Shown piece after piece: positions 8,651-16,602 of a DNA stretch of 64,000 bases. The position numbers and the translations under genes were made by a program. The notes under the pieces are model-generated. The model saw only the letters and a program-made list of their open reading frames with translations, did not search any database and was not told where the DNA came from. Position 1 is the first letter of the stretch. Each line of letters starts with the position of its first letter. The stretch comes from an uncultured Bacteroidota bacterium (GTDB lineage Bacteria; Bacteroidota; Bacteroidia; Flavobacteriales; Flavobacteriaceae): contig CACCLB010000008.1 in the NCBI GenBank assembly GCA_902546725.1, forward strand, positions 1-64,000, in the 5' to 3' direction.

Positions 8651-10144
8651 TTATTCAACCACCTTAAAAGCTTTGATGGCTTTATTGGGTTCGATGATGG
8701 AATAGCCTTCCCAAAAGTTGGGATCGTATTCTGATAAGTTAACAGGCAGCACCTTGGGCTCCTCCTTAATTGCATCAAAAGCTTCTTGACTGATGGGGGT
8801 GGTCTCAAAGACAACCAATTGGTATTTTTGATATTGACGGGTTGCGATGTCCAAGTCCATTTTAAGTTGGTTTTGTTTATTCCGCCCCTTGACCACTTTA
8901 TTTTTTTCCGTTATAACTAAGGGACGCTCAAAACCTCCTTTAAAGCCTGAATTAAATTCTAGATATTCAGCACTGTATTTTCCATTTAACCCCTTTTTAA
9001 ATTGGACAATAACTTCTTTAAGATCCTCTAAATATGAAACTCCTAACAGGCTAAAATCTGATATATTTTGAATGTTTTTATATTCCAAACGGATTAATGC
9101 CAATCGGTCTGCATCTACAAACAGCCTTCCCGCAAAGTCTGCATTTCTTTTGGGAGAAAAGTCTAAAATATAGACGGGAGTATCACCAAAAAACGTCAAA
9201 TTGTTAACTGTAAAATTATATTTTGATGCTTTATTAAGAATTGAAATATTAAGCTCATGTTCTTTAAATAAATTTTTGAGCAGGTTTGTAAGCTTACTTT
9301 TTTTCCAAGACAGAAAATCCTTTTTTCTATGTAATTCTTTTTCTTCAGCACTAAGGGTGTCTTGTTTAGCTGAATTGATTTCGTCCGTATCCAATTTAGT
9401 TCCTATGATACCAGATCGCACTTTAAAATAGGAAGTGGATTTAACATTTTCTTTGATGATGGTATCAAATAGTTGTTCTGTATTTTTAAAGATGGCGGAC
9501 TTCTCTTTGTCTTCTAAATCCAAAGCTTTGTCAAGCTCCATTTTTTGATTATCCTCGGTGTAATCTCCGTAAAGTGTGCCCGCAAATTCTTGATACCATT
9601 CATTGGTTTTAGGAATATTTCTGAAAATACTGTCCCAAAAAACCTGATTAAATTCCTCGATAGTCGTTTTTTTGATGTTCAAGTTTAGTTTCTCAAATTT
9701 TGAATTTCCTGTTTCCCTAAAAAACACTTTTTTTTCAGTTAGTCCCAACTCGTATTTTTGGGGAATATCTTCTTGAATTGCCTTTACAATTTCATCGGCA
9801 CTCAGTTGTTTGTTGCTTAAGATTACAGAGTTTAAAGCAATGGCTTTAGGCGGTAGATAAAAAATGCTGTCTTGAAGTTGATCTAAGGAAAGACTAAGGG
9901 TTTTATAGCCCATACAGGAAATAAACAAGGAATCTTTTAGGACTTCCTCAGCCTTATAACGCAGCCGGAAACGTCCTTCTTCGTTAGAGACTGCTCCACT
10001 ACCGGATTTTAGATAGATACTGGCAAAGGGGATGGGTTTTTGATTGAGGCTGTCTAACACAAGTGCACTGAGTTCTTGAGAATAACTAAAGTAGCTGCTA
10101 AAGAGTAAACAACTGACTAAAAAAGAATTGAGGCTTTTTTTTAT
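8651..10144 (-). CDS. Exported protein with CarboxypepD_reg-like domain, apparent AUA (or AUC) start
   Basis: About 497 residues, conserved Bacteroidota type, function unknown. The frame contains a convincing signal peptide (KKSLNSFLVSCLLFSSYFSYSQE) starting at 10141, but no ATG, GTG or TTG precedes it. The frame reaches back to the uvrB stop (10166-10168), and the only start-like codons are ATA (10142-10144) and ATC (10151-10153). The first canonical start, GTG at 10058-10060, would delete the signal peptide. After the signal comes a carboxypeptidase-regulatory-like beta-sandwich (PIPFASIYLKSG, SNEEGRFRL), as in TonB-linked outer-membrane proteins. The remainder resembles periplasmic or outer-membrane proteins of the DUF5686 neighbourhood but I cannot place it firmly. 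It lies directly downstream of uvrB, in the same frame. Confidence 0.65.
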   Translation of the reverse strand: MKKSLNSFLVSCLLFSSYFSYSQELSALVLDSLNQKPIPFASIYLKSGSGAVSNEEGRFRLRYKAEEVLKDSLFISCMGYKTLSLSLDQLQDSIFYLPPKAIALNSVILSNKQLSADEIVKAIQEDIPQKYELGLTEKKVFFRETGNSKFEKLNLNIKKTTIEEFNQVFWDSIFRNIPKTNEWYQEFAGTLYGDYTEDNQKMELDKALDLEDKEKSAIFKNTEQLFDTIIKENVKSTSYFKVRSGIIGTKLDTDEINSAKQDTLSAEEKELHRKKDFLSWKKSKLTNLLKNLFKEHELNISILNKASKYNFTVNNLTFFGDTPVYILDFSPKRNADFAGRLFVDADRLALIRLEYKNIQNISDFSLLGVSYLEDLKEVIVQFKKGLNGKYSAEYLEFNSGFKGGFERPLVITEKNKVVKGRNKQNQLKMDLDIATRQYQKYQLVVFETTPISQEAFDAIKEEPKVLPVNLSEYDPNFWEGYSIIEPNKAIKAFKVVE

Positions 10145-10165
10145 TTCTTTGATCGGTCTTATTTT

Positions 10166-12154
10166 TTATAATTGCTCTTGTAGGCTTTTTATTTCATCGC
10201 GAAAGTTGGCTGCCTCGATAAAGTCAAGGGATTTTGCAGCTTCTTCCATAGACTTGCGCAGTTCTCTAATTTTTTTCTCTATCTGCGGCTTGGTTAAATA
10301 GCGATTTTGTTCTTCGGCTACCTTGCGGGCTTCCAATTCTTGAGCATGAGTAGCTACTGAGTTTTTTGCCAAGGCACTGTCCAAGGATTTGTTTAAGGCC
10401 TTGGGGGTAATGTTGTTGACTTGGTTGTATAGTACTTGTTTTTCCCGACGGTAATCGGTTTCATCTATGGTTTTTTGCATGCTTTTGGTAATGGTATCGG
10501 CATACATGATGGCTTTACCGTTAACATTACGTGCTGCACGCCCAACGGTTTGGGTGAGTGAGCGGTTGGAGCGTAAAAAACCTTCTTTATCCGCATCCAA
10601 TATGGCTACTAAAGACACTTCTGGTAGGTCCAAGCCTTCTCGTAAAAGGTTGACGCCAATCAACACATCAAAAATTCCTTTCCGCAGGTCTTGCATGATT
10701 TCTACCCGTTCTAAAGTATCCACATCACTGTGAATATAGCGGCAACGGATTTGCGCTCGACTTAAGTATTGAGTCAGCTCCTCTGCCATACGTTTTGTAA
10801 GGGTAGTGACCAAGGTGCGTTCGTCTTGCTCGGTGCGTTTTTGGATTTCTTCCATCAAATCATCGATTTGATTTAAACTGGGGCGTACCTCAATCACAGG
10901 GTCTAGAAGCCCGGTAGGGCGAATGATTTGTTCTACATAAACTCCTTCTGTCTTTTCCAATTCGTAGTCGGCTGGGGTTGCGCTGACATAGAGGACTTGA
11001 TTTTGAAGGGCTTCAAACTCTTTGAATTTTAAAGGACGGTTGTCCATAGCAGCGGGCAGTCTAAAACCGTACTCAACCAAATTTTCTTTTCTACTGCGGT
11101 CTCCACCGTACATGGCGTGTACTTGAGAAACGGTCACGTGACTTTCATCTACAATCATCAAAAAATCCTCAGGGAAGTAGTCCAGCAAACAAAAAGGACG
11201 ACTTCCAGGAGAACGCCCGTCCAAATAGCGAGAATAATTTTCAATGCCGGAACAATAGCCCAGTTCTCGAATCATTTCTAAGTCAAATTCTGTGCGCTCT
11301 TGCAGGCGTTTTGCTTCCAGAGGTTTGCCGATCTCTCTAAAGTAATCGATTTGTTTGACCAGATCGTCTTGAATTTGAATGATGGCATTTTGGAGTATGT
11401 CTGGAGAAGTCACAAAGATATTGGCAGGGTAAATTTTGATGCGGTCAAACTGTTCCAAACGCGTATTGTCAATCGGGTCAAAGGCTTCAATCTGTTCGAT
11501 CTCGTCGCCGAAAAAATGAACTTTATAAGCGATGTCTGCATAGCCAGGAAAAATATCAATGATGTCACCCAATACCCTAAAGTTACCCCGCCCAAAATCT
11601 GCTGTGGTACGAGAATACAAGCTTTGTACCAAACGGTGCATCAGCTGAGTCCTTGTAATAGCTTGATCGCGTTCGAGATAAATTACATTTTTTTCAAATT
11701 CTGCTGGGTTTCCAATACCGTACAGACAGGAAACTGAAGCCACTACCAAGACATCCCTTCTGCCTGAAAGTAGGGCAGAGGTTGTGCTTAGCCGAAGCTT
11801 TTCAATCTCTTCATTGATGGAAAGGTCTTTTTCTATATAAGTTCCCGTAGTTGGAATATAGGCTTCGGGTTGGTAGTAGTCGTAATAGGAAACAAAGTAT
11901 TCCACTGCATTGTTTGGGAAAAATTGTTTGAATTCCGAATAGAGTTGTGCAGCTAATGTTTTATTGTGAGCCAAGACCAAGGTTGGACGCTGAAGTTTTT
12001 CCACCGCATTGGCCATGGTAAAGGTTTTTCCTGAACCTGTAACTCCCTGTAAGGTGACGTAGGGATCCTTATTTTCAAACTGGGAGACAATCTCTTTTAT
12101 CGCTTGAGGCTGATCCCCCGTGGGTTTAAAATCTGAAACGAGTTGAAATTGCAT
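10166..12154 (-). CDS. uvrB: Excinuclease ABC subunit B
   Basis: UvrB is the damage-verifying helicase-like subunit of nucleotide excision repair, loaded by UvrA and recruiting UvrC. At 662 residues it is full length. It shows Walker A GVTGSGKT (about 39-46), the beta-hairpin region YYDYYQPEAYIP, the DESH box, helicase motifs (TLTKRMAEEL, GVNLLREGLDLPEVSLV, QTVGRAARN) and the C-terminal UVR domain (EEAAKSLDFIEAANFRDEI) that contacts UvrC. No uvrA or uvrC gene is in the window. The following exported-protein gene is in frame only 21 bases past the stop. Confidence 0.97.
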   Translation of the reverse strand: MQFQLVSDFKPTGDQPQAIKEIVSQFENKDPYVTLQGVTGSGKTFTMANAVEKLQRPTLVLAHNKTLAAQLYSEFKQFFPNNAVEYFVSYYDYYQPEAYIPTTGTYIEKDLSINEEIEKLRLSTTSALLSGRRDVLVVASVSCLYGIGNPAEFEKNVIYLERDQAITRTQLMHRLVQSLYSRTTADFGRGNFRVLGDIIDIFPGYADIAYKVHFFGDEIEQIEAFDPIDNTRLEQFDRIKIYPANIFVTSPDILQNAIIQIQDDLVKQIDYFREIGKPLEAKRLQERTEFDLEMIRELGYCSGIENYSRYLDGRSPGSRPFCLLDYFPEDFLMIVDESHVTVSQVHAMYGGDRSRKENLVEYGFRLPAAMDNRPLKFKEFEALQNQVLYVSATPADYELEKTEGVYVEQIIRPTGLLDPVIEVRPSLNQIDDLMEEIQKRTEQDERTLVTTLTKRMAEELTQYLSRAQIRCRYIHSDVDTLERVEIMQDLRKGIFDVLIGVNLLREGLDLPEVSLVAILDADKEGFLRSNRSLTQTVGRAARNVNGKAIMYADTITKSMQKTIDETDYRREKQVLYNQVNNITPKALNKSLDSALAKNSVATHAQELEARKVAEEQNRYLTKPQIEKKIRELRKSMEEAAKSLDFIEAANFRDEIKSLQEQL

Positions 12155-12221
12155 GATTTTTATTCAAAAGGCTAAACTACAAAATATCCAGAGTAGAACT
12201 GTGGTGCGTAGCTAAAGAATA

Positions 12222-13061
12222 CTACAAATCTCGACCTTTGAGTAAGCTGTAAGATCCCCAGATAAAGAGTGCAGACCAGACCAGGACTACTGTAATATTT
12301 AAAAAGGAAACACCGTAGTCTTTGGTAAAGCCCTCACCGAGTTGATCAGCTATATTTTGAATAGCTGAAAGTCGAGTAAAGGGTTCAGTGATAAGGTTGC
12401 CTATGGATCGTAGGGGAAAAAATTTAATCACTTGTTCTGCACTGAGTTGTGGGATAAGATCCGAAAGCCTCCATCGCAGGAGTCCATAAGCAATGCCCTC
12501 AAAAACCTGCCACAAGGCAAGAAAACCAAGTGCAAAAGCTGAGCGTTTAATTAAGATAGCCAAGAACAAACAAAAACTAAAAAAGCCAAACAGCTTGACC
12601 GCATAAGCGAGGAGGTATTCAAGTTCTGAAAAGATGATTTGAAATTCGTTGTAATCTGAATAAATCCCTCCTAAAATTAAACTGATGATAAAGACTAAAA
12701 GCGTTGATATCCCTACAAAGGTGGCTATGGTATAAACTTTGGACTTTAAAAACTCACCCTTACTCATTCCATCTATGAGGTTTTGCTTGATGGTTTTATA
12801 GGAGTATTCATTAGCAATCATTGCCACAATAACGATGGCAAAAAAGATTTTTAAAAGTGCAATGATAAAAGTGTTGAAATGCCAGATGTAAGGAAAGTTA
12901 AAAATCCCTTGCTCTGCCAAATTGAATTTGATCGGTCCAAATTCCACATTGATGGTACTCAATATAGCAATGCTAAAAATGAGAAGAAAGTAGCCAAACA
13001 TCAATACCCTAGAGGTCTTGTTGTGCCAGATTTTATAGAGTTCGATTCCTAGGAGACGCAT
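12222..13061 (-). CDS. ABC-2 type exporter, permease subunit
   Basis: A 279-residue membrane protein with about six transmembrane segments (near residues 18-35, 65-85, 115-135, 150-170, 175-190 and 250-270). The cytoplasmic IANEYSYKTIKQNLIDGMSK motif after the second segment is typical of ABC-2 permeases of the YhfD/bacitracin-resistance type. It begins at the base immediately after the stop of the ATPase gene, so the two form one exporter unit. The cargo is unknown; related pairs export peptides, drugs or lipids. Confidence 0.85.
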   Translation of the reverse strand: MRLLGIELYKIWHNKTSRVLMFGYFLLIFSIAILSTINVEFGPIKFNLAEQGIFNFPYIWHFNTFIIALLKIFFAIVIVAMIANEYSYKTIKQNLIDGMSKGEFLKSKVYTIATFVGISTLLVFIISLILGGIYSDYNEFQIIFSELEYLLAYAVKLFGFFSFCLFLAILIKRSAFALGFLALWQVFEGIAYGLLRWRLSDLIPQLSAEQVIKFFPLRSIGNLITEPFTRLSAIQNIADQLGEGFTKDYGVSFLNITVVLVWSALFIWGSYSLLKGRDL

Positions 13062-13961
13062 TTATTTGGATTGAGTTAGGGTTAAAAACTGATCCTCGAG
13101 TGAGGGTTTTTTCTTTGCCAGATGACTGACAAATATTTTAGCTTCAGCCAACTTCTCTGAAAGTTCCTCTGACTCTAATTCGTTTTTTAAAAAGACTTTA
13201 AGCCCATTATTTTCTTCTTCAATAGATTCTACTTGGGCAATCCCTTTTAGAAATTGTTTGAGGCTATCCAGATTTTTGGCTTTTAGTTCAAAATAGCCGT
13301 AGGTCTGGCTAATTCCATCCACGGATCCTTCATAAAACTTTACACCGTTTTTAAGAACGATTACTTGATTGCAAACTTTTTCAACTTCATCTAGCAGGTG
13401 TGATGCCAATAGAATGGTGGTACCGCTTTTTGCTATTTTAATAATTAATGCCCTGATTTGATGAATTCCCTCGGGGTCGAGTCCGTTAGTGGGTTCGTCT
13501 AAAATCAACAGCTCCGGATTATTCACTAAGGCTGCAGCTATCGCCAATCGCTGTTTCATCCCCAAGGAGTAGGTTCTAAACTTGCTGTGCCTTCTGTCCC
13601 ACAGTCCTACCAATTCTAACTTTTCTTGTATGCTGTCCGTCTTGCACTGTTTGATTTTACAAATCAAATTAAGGTTTTGAAGGGCAGTCATATACGGGTA
13701 AAAGTTCGGTCTTTCGATGATGGCACCGATCTTTTTTAAGGCCTGATGGGTAGTCAGTGCCCCTCCATACCACTGAAAATTTCCGCTTGTGGGATTGACT
13801 ACGTTGAGTACCATTCCCAGGGTGGTGGACTTGCCACTTCCGTTAGGCCCTAAAAGACCGTAAACATTTCCTTTTTTTAGAGTAAGGGAGAGTTGGTCAA
13901 CAGCCTTAAGGCGTCCGTATGATTTACTGAGTTGGGTGAGTTCGAGTAGGTTTTCTTCCAT
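13062..13961 (-). CDS. ABC transporter ATP-binding protein
   Basis: A 299-residue ATPase of the CcmA/drug-exporter subfamily. Walker A is LLGPNGSGKST (about 34-44), the ABC signature is YSLGMKQRL, Walker B is LLILDEPTNGLDP, and the switch histidine lies in LLASHLLDE. The C-terminal 80 residues form the accessory domain usual in this subfamily. It abuts the permease gene with no gap. The pair faces the divergent gene at 14037 across a 75-base intergenic region. Confidence 0.92.
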   Translation of the reverse strand: MEENLLELTQLSKSYGRLKAVDQLSLTLKKGNVYGLLGPNGSGKSTTLGMVLNVVNPTSGNFQWYGGALTTHQALKKIGAIIERPNFYPYMTALQNLNLICKIKQCKTDSIQEKLELVGLWDRRHSKFRTYSLGMKQRLAIAAALVNNPELLILDEPTNGLDPEGIHQIRALIIKIAKSGTTILLASHLLDEVEKVCNQVIVLKNGVKFYEGSVDGISQTYGYFELKAKNLDSLKQFLKGIAQVESIEEENNGLKVFLKNELESEELSEKLAEAKIFVSHLAKKKPSLEDQFLTLTQSK

Positions 13962-14016
13962 GTTGTTGTATTACTCTTATAACGATCAAAGGACGGGTTT
14001 GTTACAGAAAAGGTAG

Positions 14017-14024
14017 TACATTTG
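14017..14024 (+). promoter_or_regulatory. Candidate -7 element for the 14037 gene
   Basis: TACATTTG fits TAnnTTTG and lies 12 bases before the ATG. A TTTG at 13998-14001 is 15 bases upstream, slightly closer than the usual spacing. Confidence 0.4.
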
Positions 14025-14036
14025 AGAAAATTAGGT

Positions 14037-15098
14037 ATGACAGAAAAGTTAATTTCTAAAAAAAAACCCTTTTATCCGATCTCTACAGAGCTAAATGGAT
14101 TTCTAAAATCCTACGATCGGTGGATCAACACGCCTATTTTTTACGAAGACTTACTCCGATTTTCAGGTTCAGTGGCCGTCTATGATAAACACGATAACGA
14201 TACCCTCTGGGTTCGCGTTTATTATACTGATAGTGAACGCAGGGAGATTGATTACAATCTCAAGAAAATTTATACGCTGCTACATTCCGATGGAAATGAG
14301 TCAGGAATCCAGTATTTGAATGTAGATGCCATTGACTATTGTACGTTTGGGAATTCCAAACCTTTCCGGATCAAGATCCGTAATGTCCTTAACGACAACT
14401 TTACCTATTACTACCTAAAGAGAACTGATGCCTCTCGGGTTTACGGTTTGGAGTTGGAGCATATGCTATCCCCATATAATTTAAATTTTCTCGTCAATCA
14501 AAGTACGCTGATAGAAGAACATATCGCAGGGATTCCAGGGGATCATTTCATCAAAGAGTTCTTGCCTCAATGTACGGATGCTGAAAAGGCTCAAATTGCG
14601 AAAGAGTACGTCAAGTTTAACGAAAGGAGTATGATTCGTTTGCTGGGGGATATGCGCGCCTACAATTATGTAGTCGTTCCCACCCACGATTTTGATCAAG
14701 TAGTATATAAAATTAGACCTATAGACTTTGATCAGCAGTCATTTGAAGGAAAATTTAGTGTGTATCGTCCGCAGTTTTTTAAAGAAAATAAAGCACTGAT
14801 GGATTTAGTGAGAACCAAGCTGAATCACAACTCGATCAATCAATATAAAATTGAAGAGCGTTCCATCGTAGCTCGAAGAATCATCAGCTCAGGTAGTCGT
14901 CTCCAAAGTTTGGTTCGTATTATGCAGTCCGAAACGCTAACATTGCAAGAAAACCTAGAACGTCTGCGTCAAGAGATTTTTAAATTCACCAAAGACAAAG
15001 CATTTAAGCAAAGTGAGTCTATGGGTGATATCATGCAAGCGAGTTTGCGTTTTGTTCGTCTACATTATGAAAAAGTGGACATGCACAATTTGTTCTAG
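14037..15098 (+). CDS. Uncharacterised conserved protein, possible kinase-like motifs
   Basis: A 353-residue soluble protein that I do not recognise as a named family. There is no signal peptide or membrane segment. The region 200-235 contains DMRAYN (Asn210) and, 20 residues later, RPIDFDQ (Asp230-Phe231-Asp232). This resembles the catalytic Asn and metal-binding Asp spacing of HipA- or aminoglycoside-kinase-like folds. That similarity is only suggestive. The C-terminal third is helical and basic. I chose ATG 14037 because an upstream TTG (14022) falls inside the promoter-like box. It is divergent from the ABC exporter and overlaps the 3' end of the next gene by four bases. Confidence 0.6.
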   Translation: MTEKLISKKKPFYPISTELNGFLKSYDRWINTPIFYEDLLRFSGSVAVYDKHDNDTLWVRVYYTDSERREIDYNLKKIYTLLHSDGNESGIQYLNVDAIDYCTFGNSKPFRIKIRNVLNDNFTYYYLKRTDASRVYGLELEHMLSPYNLNFLVNQSTLIEEHIAGIPGDHFIKEFLPQCTDAEKAQIAKEYVKFNERSMIRLLGDMRAYNYVVVPTHDFDQVVYKIRPIDFDQQSFEGKFSVYRPQFFKENKALMDLVRTKLNHNSINQYKIEERSIVARRIISSGSRLQSLVRIMQSETLTLQENLERLRQEIFKFTKDKAFKQSESMGDIMQASLRFVRLHYEKVDMHNLF

Positions 15099-15589
15099 TA
15101 AAAAGCGCTATCGTCATAGTCTTCTGAATCTTCATCGTCAAAGTCAGCTTCCTCTGCATTTTCTCCACTAAGCTCACTTTCAAAAAGTTTTTCAGGAGCT
15201 TCTTCCGGCACCTCTCCTTGAGCGTGAATGAGATTGGGATAAGTGGTTCCTGTAATGGTTTCTCCCACTTCCATTAATTCCACAAAAAAGGTCCAAAGGT
15301 TTAGAAAGTCATAGACATAGATGAGGTGGTGTTGGTCGGCAGAAATCACGCTATTTAAGGCTTGGTCTTTGCAGCTTTCCTGTGAGGGATCCATGGCCTC
15401 GAGAGGCATTTCTTCACCTTGAGCCCACTCTTGATCGGAGCGGTAAAAGGATGCCATTTCGTTTCCTAAAAAACCAAACGCCTGAGTAATGGCGTGGTGA
15501 AGGTCTTCAAAAGTTGCGGTTTCTTCTATTTCAATATCCCTTAGGACATCTTCTTTAACATCTAAAATAATTCGAAATCTATAGATCAT
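15095..15589 (-). CDS. pRiA4b ORF-3-like domain protein
   Basis: A 164-residue protein resembling the plasmid pRiA4b ORF-3/IS1096-passenger domain. The hallmark pattern is visible: YRFRIILDVKEDVLRDIEI, a helix TFEDLHHAITQAFGF, then HHLIYVYDFLNLWTFFVEL. The last 30 residues are strongly acidic (runs of D and E). The biochemical role of this family is not established. Its start overlaps the stop of ctaA by four bases, so it sits at the end of the tsaC-cca-ctaA operon. No transposase accompanies it, so it is not a mobile-element passenger here. Confidence 0.75.
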   Translation of the reverse strand: MIYRFRIILDVKEDVLRDIEIEETATFEDLHHAITQAFGFLGNEMASFYRSDQEWAQGEEMPLEAMDPSQESCKDQALNSVISADQHHLIYVYDFLNLWTFFVELMEVGETITGTTYPNLIHAQGEVPEEAPEKLFESELSGENAEEADFDDEDSEDYDDSAFY

Positions 15590-16602
15590 GTTTTTCTTTT
15601 AACGACAAATAATAAATAACTCTGTGCACCGAATAAAAGTGCGGCTAGGATCAAATGAAGCGGTTGGGAAGAAAAGGGAAAATCAAAATAGTACATCCAT
15701 ATTCCGGTCAGTATTTCTAATCCAATAAGGGATACTATTCCCTTAAATACTAGCGGTATATAATTATTTTTAAAGAACAGATACCCCCAATAGAGGTGGA
15801 CTAAAAGTACTGCAATTGAAAAACTGCGGTGGATGTAAAATAGTAGTGGAGCCTCTGCAAGCCAAAGTGAGGCTTGGGTAAGATCCAAGGCGTGCATTTG
15901 CTCGTCCACAAATTGTCTCACCTGAGTTCCCATTGCAATTTGTATCAGGCTGAGTGTTAGTGCGATCAGAGCCAATCCTTGAAATTGTTTAATTTGGATG
16001 AGTTTGGGTATATTTTTTTGTTCTCGACTCAACAGATAGACCAGCAATAGGACAATGAGTAAAGCCATTGCCATATGAATACTGATCTTATAGGGGAGGA
16101 GGTTGGAATCCACTACTGTTTTTCCTAGCCAGCCCTGAAAGCCCATTCCCAAGACTACGAGTAATGATCCCAGGGTCGCTAAGGCATCTGATTTAAATCG
16201 CCATAAGGCACTGATCAATAACAAAAGAGTTGCCAATCCAGCGAGAGCTCCCAACAAACGATTGATGAATTCAATCCAAGTATGGGTGGGGTTAAAAACG
16301 GCATAGTCGTGCTTGGTGTATGCTTCCCAGTTGGATGCGTTATAGTTTTCTTTGGAAGTAAAATCTTCTGCGGCGACACGCAAACTTTTCTCCACAATTA
16401 TGACTTGTCCGTTTTGGTATTGGTGATTGGGTTTCCAATCCAACTGCGCACGCTCTGTGGGAGGTATCAGATAGCCAAAACATTTGGGCCAGTCAGGACA
16501 TCCCATACCACTTCCCGTCATTCGGACTACAGCTCCAGCAAGTATGACCAGATAGACTAGGCTTAAACTGAGAATTAAAAAGGGTCTATACAGATTTTTC
16601 AT
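15586..16602 (-). CDS. ctaA: Heme A synthase (CtaA/Cox15)
   Basis: A membrane enzyme that oxidises heme O to heme A for aa3-type cytochrome oxidase. It has 338 residues with eight hydrophobic segments. Conserved family elements are present: AGAVVRMTGSGMGCPDWPKC with the first helix, the heme-ligand region EFINRLLG, HMAMALL, and the histidines in the YIHRSFSIA and LHLILAAL segments. It overlaps the cca gene by 17 bases and the next gene by four, so this is a tightly packed operon. ctaB and the cox genes are not in the window. Confidence 0.9.
   Translation of the reverse strand: MKNLYRPFLILSLSLVYLVILAGAVVRMTGSGMGCPDWPKCFGYLIPPTERAQLDWKPNHQYQNGQVIIVEKSLRVAAEDFTSKENYNASNWEAYTKHDYAVFNPTHTWIEFINRLLGALAGLATLLLLISALWRFKSDALATLGSLLVVLGMGFQGWLGKTVVDSNLLPYKISIHMAMALLIVLLLVYLLSREQKNIPKLIQIKQFQGLALIALTLSLIQIAMGTQVRQFVDEQMHALDLTQASLWLAEAPLLFYIHRSFSIAVLLVHLYWGYLFFKNNYIPLVFKGIVSLIGLEILTGIWMYYFDFPFSSQPLHLILAALLFGAQSYLLFVVKRKT

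Noticed and set aside
8611-8814. Minus-strand open frame of 67 codons between GH20 and the upstream gene
   Set aside because: It overlaps the 3' end of the conserved upstream gene in another frame and has no coding character of its own.
11300-11737. Plus-strand open frame of 145 codons inside uvrB
   Set aside because: Antisense shadow of uvrB with no domain or promoter.
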